Positions 46,688 through 55,072 of a stretch of 64,000 nt of DNA are shown here, in pieces (within the stretch, counting starts at the first letter, position 1; every line of letters begins with the position of its first letter). The notes beneath the pieces were generated by a model. It had not been told where the DNA came from, searched no databases, and saw only the letters and a program-made list of their open reading frames with translations. The stretch is taken from positions 1-64,000 of the forward strand of contig NZ_VYQF01000009.1 in assembly GCF_008710285.1 (NCBI RefSeq), given 5' to 3'. The position numbers and the translations under genes were made by a program. Source of the DNA: Ginsengibacter hankyongi. Its GTDB lineage: Bacteria; Bacteroidota; Bacteroidia; Chitinophagales; Chitinophagaceae.

Positions 46688-48244
46688 TCATTGTTTGGTA
46701 TTTAATTTGGCTTCCAAAATTTTAGCGGTTCTTGTAGCACACAACCCACCTATATTAGTGCATTTAAATTCGTGCGGTATTCCTTTACCAATTACGTACA
46801 TCGTTTCGATCACTTCATCTAATGGTATTAATTCATCATATCCCGCGAGTGCCATATTCGCAAACGATATAGCAATCGTTGCTGCCATCACATTATTTCC
46901 CAAACACGGCGCTTCCACTCTATTAGCAATGGGTGTACATGTTGTACCAAGGGTACTTTGCAATACCAGCGAAGCTGCAGCAACAGATTGAGCAAGCGAT
47001 CCCTTCGCCAGATAGACAAGGCCTGCCGCAGCCATGCTACCTCCGGACCCGTACTCAACTCCACAACCCGCCACCTCTCCTGCAAAAGTGGACTGGGTTG
47101 CAATGAATATTCCAATTATACCCGCTACCAACATGGCTTTAATGATTTCGTCTTCTGAAACTCCGAGGAAATCGGCAGTTCCAATCACAGCACCTGGAAG
47201 TGCTCCGCATGAACCGGCAGTAGGAGCCGCTACAATAACTCCCATTGAACTCTTCACTTCCATTAATGCAGAAACATACATCACAACAATATTGAGCGCA
47301 CCTGTTTCTATTAACCGTTTGTTTTGTAATTGATTTCTGAAATTTACAGACTGACTACCTAACAACCGATCAGCATATTGCGTACCCTGCAGCCCATTCT
47401 TAATGGAATCTTTTAGAATACGTACTATCTTTCTCATCTTCTCATAAATTTCTTCTTGAGAAATGTTTCCTCTTTCGCTTTCATAAAGAATAGCCAGTTC
47501 CAATAAAGAAAGATTTTTATCTTCATTATAATCCAGCATTTCATTACATGTCGAAAAGGGTACTTTAATACCTTTTCTTGACAGGACAGGAAGCACCGGG
47601 CGTAGTTTTCTTATGGATATTACATCCTCCATAGAGTTCAATTGTGCCTGAAGTATTTCACTAGGAAAACTTTGCGCTTTTATTTCAATCAACACCAGAT
47701 TTCCATCATGCACAATTAAATAGTCATAAGACATCTCACTATTTAATAATTCCAAAATCCTGTCCGTCCTCTTGCAATAAATCAGCGTTTCGTAAAAATC
47801 ACCCAGTATAGAAACTTCAATTCCGTCAATGGCTATAACTTCAATCATGCCACCGCCTGTGGAAATAGCCGTTACGGTCCTGGTTTCTCTACGGTTACTC
47901 AAAGTAATGTGATACGTATTTAAATGTTTCGCGTTAAGATCTCTTATACCAAATTGAACTTTTATTCCGACTTCAGAAATATGCTGATCCGACGACGGCA
48001 GCCGTTCATCATCTGCTTCCCATCCCAGGAAGCCTCCAAATAGTCCCATATCGGATCCCTGGCCTGTATGCGTGTCCGCTAAAGAGCCGTTCGGATCGAA
48101 TTCAACTAAAATATTCGTTATATTATTTTCCACCAGGTCCCTGCACAACCTGCCAATCCGCAAGGAAGCAGCACAGTGAGAACTTGAGGGGCCACGCATC
48201 ACAGGACCTATCACATCATTAAATATACTTGGGAGGCTTTCCAT
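46688..48244 (-). CDS. sdaA: L-serine ammonia-lyase (iron-sulfur type, fused beta-alpha)
   Basis: A 518-residue single-chain L-serine dehydratase. The beta domain comes first (IGPMSSH-type motif IGPVMRGPSSSHCAA, residues 12-26, and GSLADTHTGQGSD), then a linker longer than usual (about 190-310). The alpha domain follows with APTAGSCGALPG, FAGEVAGCGVE, NRVEAPCLGNN and CTNIGGLC, whose cysteines are the 4Fe-4S ligand candidates. Total length exceeds the usual 455-475 by about 50 residues, mainly in the linker. It converts L-serine to pyruvate and ammonia in the cytosol. It lies 26 bp after the DPP IV stop and before pepP, suggesting use of serine released from peptides. Confidence 0.93.
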   Translation of the reverse strand: MESLPSIFNDVIGPVMRGPSSSHCAASLRIGRLCRDLVENNITNILVEFDPNGSLADTHTGQGSDMGLFGGFLGWEADDERLPSSDQHISEVGIKVQFGIRDLNAKHLNTYHITLSNRRETRTVTAISTGGGMIEVIAIDGIEVSILGDFYETLIYCKRTDRILELLNSEMSYDYLIVHDGNLVLIEIKAQSFPSEILQAQLNSMEDVISIRKLRPVLPVLSRKGIKVPFSTCNEMLDYNEDKNLSLLELAILYESERGNISQEEIYEKMRKIVRILKDSIKNGLQGTQYADRLLGSQSVNFRNQLQNKRLIETGALNIVVMYVSALMEVKSSMGVIVAAPTAGSCGALPGAVIGTADFLGVSEDEIIKAMLVAGIIGIFIATQSTFAGEVAGCGVEYGSGGSMAAAGLVYLAKGSLAQSVAAASLVLQSTLGTTCTPIANRVEAPCLGNNVMAATIAISFANMALAGYDELIPLDEVIETMYVIGKGIPHEFKCTNIGGLCATRTAKILEAKLNTKQ

Positions 48245-48270
48245 AACTTTTTATTAAAGGGTTAATCACA

Positions 48271-50508
48271 TCAAAGATGCTCCTTCCAATATTTTGCCAT
48301 TGTTTCACGTAGGTGAAGCGAAGTATTTTCTCTTTCATAAATGCCGTGAGAACGCATAGGATAGGACATCATATAAAAAAGTTTGTTGTCTTTTATAAGT
48401 TCATTCGAAAGCATTTCAAAATTCTGATAATGCACATTATCATCACCGGTGCCTGCAATAATCATAAGGGTACCCTGAAGATTTTGCGCAAAATTGATGG
48501 GAGAACCATCATGATAGCCTTTGGCATTATCAGTAAGCAAACCCATGTATCTTTCCTGATAGGTGGCATCATAAAGACGTTGGTCAGATACAAAAGAAAC
48601 TGCAAGCCCCGTTTTATAAATATCAGGATGACGGAACATACAATTTAACGTCATTTGACCGCCCCCGCTCCATCCCCAGATACCAATTCTGGAAGTATCA
48701 ATGAACGGATACATGGTGAAAATTTTTTTTGCCGCACCAGCCTGATCCTGTGAAGCAAGAATACCAATCTGTCCATAAATAGAATTGCGCCAGGCCTTAC
48801 CCCGTGGCGTTTTGGTGCCACGATTGTCTATACTCATTACAAGGTATCCCTGTTGCGCCATGTACTGATCCCAAAGAGCGCCACCTTCCCAATTATCCTG
48901 AACCGTAGCACCGGCGGGTTCACCGTAAACATAAAAAAGTAAAGGATACTTTTTTGAAGGATCAAAATTTTTCGGTTTTATCATCCATGCATCCAACGTA
49001 ATGTCGCCTATGTCAACCCTAAAGAATTCTTTTGGGTTTAAATGCAGGTCAGCATATTTTTCTTTCAGTTCATGATTATCCTGAAGTGTGCTCATTTCTT
49101 TGTGATCAGGAAGATGGATCAACGATATTACAGGTGGCGTAGTTGTATTTTGAAAAGTTTGAATAGCCCACTCCGAATTTCCGGAAATCTGATAACTGCT
49201 TTGTCCTGCATAACTGGCGGGAGTAACTCTTTCAGCTTCACCGCTACCATCTATTTTGCTTCTGTAAAGATAGCGTTGTGTAAAATTGTCCGGAGAGGCA
49301 ATGTAATAGACATAACCAGTTTGAGGGTCAATACAATTTATCTGTACCACATCAAAATTACCTTTTGTAATTATTTTTGATTCTGTTCCATCTCTTGAAA
49401 CTTTATACAATTGTTTCCATCCGTCTTTCTCACTCGTCCAGGTAAAATACTTTTCCCCATCAAGCCAGCGAATGTCATCATGGAGATCAAGAAAATCAGG
49501 ATCAGTTTCTGTGTAAATATTTTTGAGTGCCATCGTTTTTACGTTTCCGATCCATATTTTGTTTGAATTCTGTGGGCGGTTTAGTTGCTGTACCATCACT
49601 TCACTGGAATGTGGTATGAAATCCATACGAGTCAGATAATTGTTAGCAGGATCTCCGGGAATCTTAAACCATTTGGTTTTGCCACCAGCAGCTGAAATCA
49701 CCCCCACCTTTACCGCAGAAAGTTTTGTTCCCACTTTGGGATAAGGTAATGGTATTGGTCTTGAATAGATAGAGTCAATATTGTCTATCAGGTAAAATGT
49801 TCCAATATTTTTTGTATCGGATTGCCAATAAGCGATGTAATTTCCATCAGGACTCCATCTGAATCCATCTCTGTCATCCAGTTCTTCTTCATACACCCAA
49901 TCGAATGTGCCGTTAATAATATTTGCTCCCCCGTCGAAAGTAATTTGTTTATTCATTCCAGTGGCAAGGTCTTCCACATAAATATTTTGCTTACTTACAT
50001 AAGCTACCCTTGAAGCATCCGGAGAGAATTTTGCAAACATCAATGTTGTAGGTTCTACATTTTTACCAATCTGCTGCAGTTTACCTGTCTTAAGATTGAG
50101 TACCCAGTAATCTCCACGGGTATTGTATCGCCAAACTCTTCGGGTATTGGTAAAAATTAATAACTTACCATCATTATCTGACCATTCGTAATTGGCAATT
50201 GATAATGGTTTCGTTTCATTTGTTGGAATGAGTTGTTTTGCTGATACCAAAACTGTTCTTTTTCCGGATGAAGCATCATAACGGACAATATCACTCCCGC
50301 CAAATTCCTTGTTATTTTCCAAAGTAGAATAACCTTGGTTGTCTTTCATCCACCGAACGGGTCCAAAACCTTTTTGTTCATAAGTCCCATTTTTATAGAT
50401 ATCTTCAAGGGTCAATGCAGTTCTTTTTTCCTGAGCATGTAAATAAGTATTTACAAAAAAAACAAGGACTACGAATAAGGGGCTAATTAGTTTAAGTGTT
50501 CTTCTCAT
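48271..50508 (-). CDS. Dipeptidyl peptidase IV-family serine peptidase (S9B)
   Basis: A 745-residue exported enzyme (signal peptide to YLHAQ). The DPP IV beta-propeller spans about 50-500, with the substrate-amino-terminus glutamates in FDWVYEEELDDRDGF. The alpha/beta-hydrolase domain carries the nucleophile S614 in GWSGGGQM (more often GWSYGG), then the Asp in GTGDDNVH and His in MRSHGIYERE. DPP IV-type enzymes cut dipeptides after Pro or Ala from the N-terminus. With pepP and sdaA immediately downstream, this forms a short peptide-to-pyruvate module. Confidence 0.92.
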   Translation of the reverse strand: MRRTLKLISPLFVVLVFFVNTYLHAQEKRTALTLEDIYKNGTYEQKGFGPVRWMKDNQGYSTLENNKEFGGSDIVRYDASSGKRTVLVSAKQLIPTNETKPLSIANYEWSDNDGKLLIFTNTRRVWRYNTRGDYWVLNLKTGKLQQIGKNVEPTTLMFAKFSPDASRVAYVSKQNIYVEDLATGMNKQITFDGGANIINGTFDWVYEEELDDRDGFRWSPDGNYIAYWQSDTKNIGTFYLIDNIDSIYSRPIPLPYPKVGTKLSAVKVGVISAAGGKTKWFKIPGDPANNYLTRMDFIPHSSEVMVQQLNRPQNSNKIWIGNVKTMALKNIYTETDPDFLDLHDDIRWLDGEKYFTWTSEKDGWKQLYKVSRDGTESKIITKGNFDVVQINCIDPQTGYVYYIASPDNFTQRYLYRSKIDGSGEAERVTPASYAGQSSYQISGNSEWAIQTFQNTTTPPVISLIHLPDHKEMSTLQDNHELKEKYADLHLNPKEFFRVDIGDITLDAWMIKPKNFDPSKKYPLLFYVYGEPAGATVQDNWEGGALWDQYMAQQGYLVMSIDNRGTKTPRGKAWRNSIYGQIGILASQDQAGAAKKIFTMYPFIDTSRIGIWGWSGGGQMTLNCMFRHPDIYKTGLAVSFVSDQRLYDATYQERYMGLLTDNAKGYHDGSPINFAQNLQGTLMIIAGTGDDNVHYQNFEMLSNELIKDNKLFYMMSYPMRSHGIYERENTSLHLRETMAKYWKEHL

Positions 50509-50804
50509 TTGTTCTTTAATTAATTATACCTGTTTTAATTTCGTTATACATTTTGTTACTATCGTTCCCGTGGAACAAAGGGTTGATTATGCCCTTATTA
50601 TCCGGTGGTATCCATGTCGAAGGCACCCTGATCTGAAGACTGAGGGCGAGTTTTCAAGTAACGGCCGTGCACCTGAATAATAACTTATCCAAAAACCAAA
50701 GCTTTTAATGGCGGCTGCATTTGCTGGAAAATTACCCCTTCAAATCTTTGTAACATTCGTTGGGTATATTATTTCAGGTAGCGCAACAACCGAAGAAAAT
50801 ATGA
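50509..50804. other. Intergenic gap with possible relic reading frame
   Basis: Separates the GH95 operon end from the DPP IV gene start. It should carry the DPP IV operon promoter. A stretch near 50605-50685 is more G+C-rich than its surroundings and is open on the minus strand for 28 codons (ending GAFDMDTTG, stop), looking like the tail of a lost gene, but I cannot name it. Confidence 0.4.
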
Positions 50805-50884
50805 ATTGGAAAACAATAAAATAAGATCGGCTTAATTTCTAAAATAATTTGATTATGAAATTAATCTTATTATATCGATCTTAT
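50805..50884 (-). terminator. Large terminator hairpin after GH95
   Basis: Nested inverted repeats: ATAAGATCG (50821-50829) pairs with CGATCTTAT (50876-50884), and TTAATTTC (50832-50839) with GAAATTAA (50857-50864). The structure begins at the base next to the GH95 stop codon. On the minus strand it is followed by TTTATTGTTTT, so it looks like an intrinsic terminator with a bulged stem. Confidence 0.65.
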
Positions 50885-53350
50885 TCATTTTGCATTTATA
50901 TTATAATGCTCTCCTTTTTTTGTTAAAAATTCCACAACCCCATTTCCAACATTTTTTAGGGGTATTTTCTGCCCGTTACAAAATACCACGATCGGCACTT
51001 TTGCATCGAGTTTGCAAGAACCACCTTGCTTAGAATAAACAACGGCTTTTATAATCTTATGCTCTTTCCAATCAAAATTTACCTCAAAGGCACCCCTGGC
51101 AAAAACTCCATGGAATTTCCCTTCGCTCCATTCATCAGGTAAAGCTGGTAACAAATCAATAACCCCTTCATGAGATTGCATTAACATTTCGGTTATAGCA
51201 GCCGTTACCCCCAGTGTTCCGTCTACCTGCATGGGAGTAAAACATTTTGCAAATAATTGCGGGAAGCATTGCTTATCCAAATAGCCCTTAAAAATCTTAT
51301 AAGCCTTATTTCCGTCATAGAGACGAGCCCAAATGCTCATTTTCCATGCTCTTGAAAAACCAGCTCCTTCATCTCCCCTTTCTTCGAGAACTTTTTTTAC
51401 CGGCTCTATTAACGATGGCGTTCTTTTAACTGAAATAACATTTCCGGGATAAAGGCCATATAGTAGAGAGATGTGTCTGTGTTTGGGTTCCAACTGATCA
51501 AAGTCCTCCGTCCACTCCTGCAACATTCCATTAGAACCAATCTGGGGTGGTACCAGCCTCGCTCTCGCCTTTTCAACCTTATCTGAAAATTCATGGTCAA
51601 TTCCAAGAATTTTTGAAGCCTTAATATAATCGCCAAATAAGTCTGTCAATATCTGCATGTCAATAGACGAGCCCGCACAAATAGTTGTAAAATAATACAT
51701 GGCGGTTACTTCATCAAAGAAATATCGGTAACCTGGTCCTTTTGGAGGGTTTTCAGGCGATGTAGAAGGACAAGTAACTAACCATTTTTTATTATTGTTG
51801 GGATATTCGACCAAAAAATCCATAAAAAATTCAACAGATCCTTTTAGAACCGGATAAATATCTCTAAGATAATTTTTATCCAAAGTAAATAAATAATGTT
51901 CCCAAAGTTGCGTCGTTAACCATGCACCTCCAACAGTAAATGTTCCCCAGGTCGGTCCGTCCATTGGTGCCGCTACTCTCCATATATCCGTATTCTGATG
52001 TAAAACCCACCCCCGGGCACCGTATTCTTCTTTCGCCACCTGGCTTCCCTGGTCTGTAAGTTCCTTGACCATTTTTACAAGGGGTTCTGTTAATTCAGAT
52101 AAGTTTCCGGTTTCTGCCGGCCAATAATTCATCTCCGTATTGATATTAGTGGTGTATTTAGAATCCCACGGAGGATTCATATTATCATTCCAAATTCCCT
52201 GGAGATTTGCTGGCTGGGTCCCAGGCCGGGAAGAAGAAATAAGAACGTACCTGCCGAATTGATAGCAAAGTGAAGCCAGTTGAGGATCGGATTCTGTAGA
52301 AAAGTTCTTTATGCGCTCATCAGTTGGAAGAAATGAGTTCTTTGTAGCAGGAAGCGCCAGGGTCACCCTGTTAAATAAAGATTGGTAATCCTCCACAGCA
52401 GCATCTTTGATATTTTTATATGATTTGCCTTCAATATCTTTTAAGTATTTCTCAACTTTTGCGTGATAATCACCGGTGACATCCCTGTAATTCACAAAGT
52501 TAGTAGCATCTACAAAATAGAGCGTTACTGCATTTGCATTTTCAACTATAAGATCAACACCATCTACTTTTACCGTACCTCCGTCTGCCACTGCTTTTAG
52601 CCTTGCTTCATAACGAAGTTTACCTTCGATCCCCATATAGTCAGCTGATTTTCCTGTAAGCACTAAACCGTCATTCCCCACACCATCCATCCTGAAATAA
52701 TCAGTTGCATAGTTTGACATTGAACTATTTCTTACACCTCTCAATTCTGCAGTAAGTGAAATGCTTCCAGGCTTGTCAGCCGTAATTCTAATAGCAATTG
52801 TTTGATCCGGAACTGAAGAGAAGACTTCCCTTTTATACGTAACTCCATGTGCTGTATACTGAACAGAAGTTATCCCTGTGTTCAAATCCAGCCAGCGTTT
52901 ATAGCCGGAAACTTCTTTTTCATTTTTAAACGAGAGAATAAGATTTGCCAGGGACTGGTACTTTTGCTGTTCTACCGGATATCCCATAAGATATCTTCCA
53001 AAAAGTTTATGTGCGTCTAAAGGCCTCCCCTCAAAAATATCCTTTTGAATCTCAGGCAATTTTTTATATCCTCCTTTAACAACCGTTGAATAAGGGCCTC
53101 CTGACCAATAAGTATCATCATTCAACTGAATTCTTTCTTCAGCGTATTTTCCAAATACCATCGCGCCAAGCCGCCCGTTCCCTACCGGAAGTGCCTCTTC
53201 CCAGGCAGAAGCCGGAGTCTTATACCAAAGTAAGGTTGAAGGATCGAAATTCTTTTGATCGATTGCCGCAGGAGTAATTATGTCTTGGGAATAAAGTGAA
53301 TTCAGAGAATAAGATAGGATGAGAAATATGCTGATAGCAACTCTTTTCAT
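50885..53350 (-). CDS. GH95 alpha-L-fucosidase/alpha-L-galactosidase
   Basis: An 821-residue exported enzyme (signal peptide to LNSLYSQ). The GH95 start motif WEEALPVGNGRLGAMVFGKY and LNDDTYWSGGP are clear. The (alpha/alpha)6 barrel holds TTNINTEMNYWP (N402, N404), STSPEN (E533) and MQVDGTLGVTAAI (D710), the counterparts by motif of N421/N423, E566 and D766 in bifidobacterial AfcA. The usual QIDGNFG reads QVDGTLG. The family inverts alpha-1,2-L-fucosides, and some members prefer alpha-L-galactosides. It follows SusD2 by 188 bp, so it may be the third gene of the SusC2-SusD2 operon, and its product sugar matches the oxidation genes at 40.5-43.3 kb. Confidence 0.93.
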   Translation of the reverse strand: MKRVAISIFLILSYSLNSLYSQDIITPAAIDQKNFDPSTLLWYKTPASAWEEALPVGNGRLGAMVFGKYAEERIQLNDDTYWSGGPYSTVVKGGYKKLPEIQKDIFEGRPLDAHKLFGRYLMGYPVEQQKYQSLANLILSFKNEKEVSGYKRWLDLNTGITSVQYTAHGVTYKREVFSSVPDQTIAIRITADKPGSISLTAELRGVRNSSMSNYATDYFRMDGVGNDGLVLTGKSADYMGIEGKLRYEARLKAVADGGTVKVDGVDLIVENANAVTLYFVDATNFVNYRDVTGDYHAKVEKYLKDIEGKSYKNIKDAAVEDYQSLFNRVTLALPATKNSFLPTDERIKNFSTESDPQLASLCYQFGRYVLISSSRPGTQPANLQGIWNDNMNPPWDSKYTTNINTEMNYWPAETGNLSELTEPLVKMVKELTDQGSQVAKEEYGARGWVLHQNTDIWRVAAPMDGPTWGTFTVGGAWLTTQLWEHYLFTLDKNYLRDIYPVLKGSVEFFMDFLVEYPNNNKKWLVTCPSTSPENPPKGPGYRYFFDEVTAMYYFTTICAGSSIDMQILTDLFGDYIKASKILGIDHEFSDKVEKARARLVPPQIGSNGMLQEWTEDFDQLEPKHRHISLLYGLYPGNVISVKRTPSLIEPVKKVLEERGDEGAGFSRAWKMSIWARLYDGNKAYKIFKGYLDKQCFPQLFAKCFTPMQVDGTLGVTAAITEMLMQSHEGVIDLLPALPDEWSEGKFHGVFARGAFEVNFDWKEHKIIKAVVYSKQGGSCKLDAKVPIVVFCNGQKIPLKNVGNGVVEFLTKKGEHYNINAK

Positions 53351-53538
53351 GTCAATATCGATTAGTCGTACCTGACCAGGGTCTTAGTAAATTATTGATA
53401 GCAATTTGAAAAACTGCGTTTAAAACTAATAGTCCATTATGAATGCCTTTTACCTCACATTTGCATTATATATAAACAAAACCAGCATCGAACTTAAAAG
53501 TATAAGTACAAATCAGCCGGATACAACTAAATTGAATA

Positions 53539-55011
53539 TTAATGAACTCCTGTTCTGGTGTCCCACCATACCTGAGTTCCCCAAAAAATATCTGTTTCAA
53601 CGATATTAGTTGGAAAATTCGGATTCAAGGTTTTTTCTTCATCGGCATAAGCTAATCTGAATGGAGGACGATTATGTTTGGTTGAATAATCTTTTGAAAT
53701 ATTCGTCATAAGCGGTATGTCAGTTCTTCTTGCCTCAGACCAGGCTTCCTCGCTTTGCTTGAAAAGGCTGATCCATTTTTGCAAATAAATCTTTTCAAGA
53801 TTTGAGGTGCTACCGCTTCCCCATGCTACTTCTGGCTGGGTAAGAAACGTAGCTATTGAGGCGTCGTCAATCCCATTTTCCTTACATGACAACCTGATTC
53901 CGTTTTCATATGCTGTTTGTGCGTCTCCTGTTGCCAGATTTCTTTCATAAGCCTCTGCTTTGATAAAACTTACTTCCGAACAATTCATAAATGGAGAAAA
54001 ACCAGCAGGGTTATTAGCAAATCTTTGTCCGATTCCGGAAACGTTATTTCCATTGTTATTTGGATCACTCAATTGGCCAGCGCCAAATTTGTAGCCATTA
54101 TAGCCCCCGTTATTATCCAAACGGGCATATACGGGAAGACGTGGATCGTTGTTATTTTTTAGCGCGCTTATTAACACGTCATTCATCCTGTATTGATCTG
54201 TATAACTTCCGCTCGTACCTAAACGCTGATACCAGTACTCCAGATCAGGCGAAACACCTGGGAACCACAGGTAAGCATTGTCAACATTGTCGGTCATTAC
54301 AGGATAAGAATTCGGATCACCCAATATCTCAGAAATGACTGACTTAGCAGTGGTTGGATCCACCAATGACATACGAATAGCAACCCTTAAACGTAGTGAA
54401 TTGCAGAACTTTCTCCATTTTGCTAAATCTCCTTTAAAAATAAGGTCGCCTACACCAATTGAGCCGGTTCCTCCGGATTTAAAAATTTCTGCCGCCTCTT
54501 TTAACTCTGCCAATAGTGCTTTATAGACGGTTGCCTGGTCGTCATAATGATTATACAATATGCCGGAATCTTGTAAATGAAAGGCCTCTGTATAGGGAAT
54601 GTTACCCCACATGTCGGTTGTTTTTTGTCCGTCGTATGCTTTTATTGTCATTGCAGCCGCATAAAGATTGGTATTTCCTGCTTTCTTTGCTACATCTGCC
54701 GCATTCACAAGATAACTCATGGCGATATACATTCCCCGCCACATACTATTATTAATATCTACCCGATATTCATAATCTCCAAGTCCAATGGCAGCAGTCT
54801 GGCCGGCGTAAGAACCGGTATAATAAATATCCAGCCTCTCCCCAAACAAGGTACTTGCAGAAGATAAAATTCCACGGGCCAATATATTAGTAGCAGGAAC
54901 TACCGTAGGTGCGTTTGGATTTACATTTATCGAATCAAATTTCTTAGTGCAACTCACAACCAACAGTGTAATACTGATAAATAGTAATTTTATAATTGAT
55001 ATTTTTTTCAT
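53539..55011 (-). CDS. SusD/RagB-family lipoprotein (SusD-like_2 type)
   Basis: About 490 residues from the ATG at 55011; the longer frame starts with TTG. The lipoprotein signal MKKISIIKLLFISITLLVVSC puts the lipid cysteine near residue 21. INVNPNAPTVVPATN follows, as in SusD-like_2 proteins. Later parts show SEVSFIKAEAYERNL and EAWSEARRTDIPL, landmarks of the family. It is the surface lid for the adjacent SusC2 barrel (61-nt gap) and binds the imported oligosaccharide or, in some homologues, glycopeptide. Ligand unknown. Confidence 0.92.
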   Translation of the reverse strand: MKKISIIKLLFISITLLVVSCTKKFDSINVNPNAPTVVPATNILARGILSSASTLFGERLDIYYTGSYAGQTAAIGLGDYEYRVDINNSMWRGMYIAMSYLVNAADVAKKAGNTNLYAAAMTIKAYDGQKTTDMWGNIPYTEAFHLQDSGILYNHYDDQATVYKALLAELKEAAEIFKSGGTGSIGVGDLIFKGDLAKWRKFCNSLRLRVAIRMSLVDPTTAKSVISEILGDPNSYPVMTDNVDNAYLWFPGVSPDLEYWYQRLGTSGSYTDQYRMNDVLISALKNNNDPRLPVYARLDNNGGYNGYKFGAGQLSDPNNNGNNVSGIGQRFANNPAGFSPFMNCSEVSFIKAEAYERNLATGDAQTAYENGIRLSCKENGIDDASIATFLTQPEVAWGSGSTSNLEKIYLQKWISLFKQSEEAWSEARRTDIPLMTNISKDYSTKHNRPPFRLAYADEEKTLNPNFPTNIVETDIFWGTQVWWDTRTGVH

Positions 55012-55072
55012 TTCCAAAGTATTTAAATTATTAGATTTTTTATTTTCTGTGAATCTTCTTATTTAAGAAAAT

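Noticed and set aside
50605-50685. G+C-richer 28-codon tail-like frame upstream of the DPP IV gene
   Set aside because: Too short to identify and no upstream part remains in frame; mentioned in the gap entry but not called as a pseudogene.
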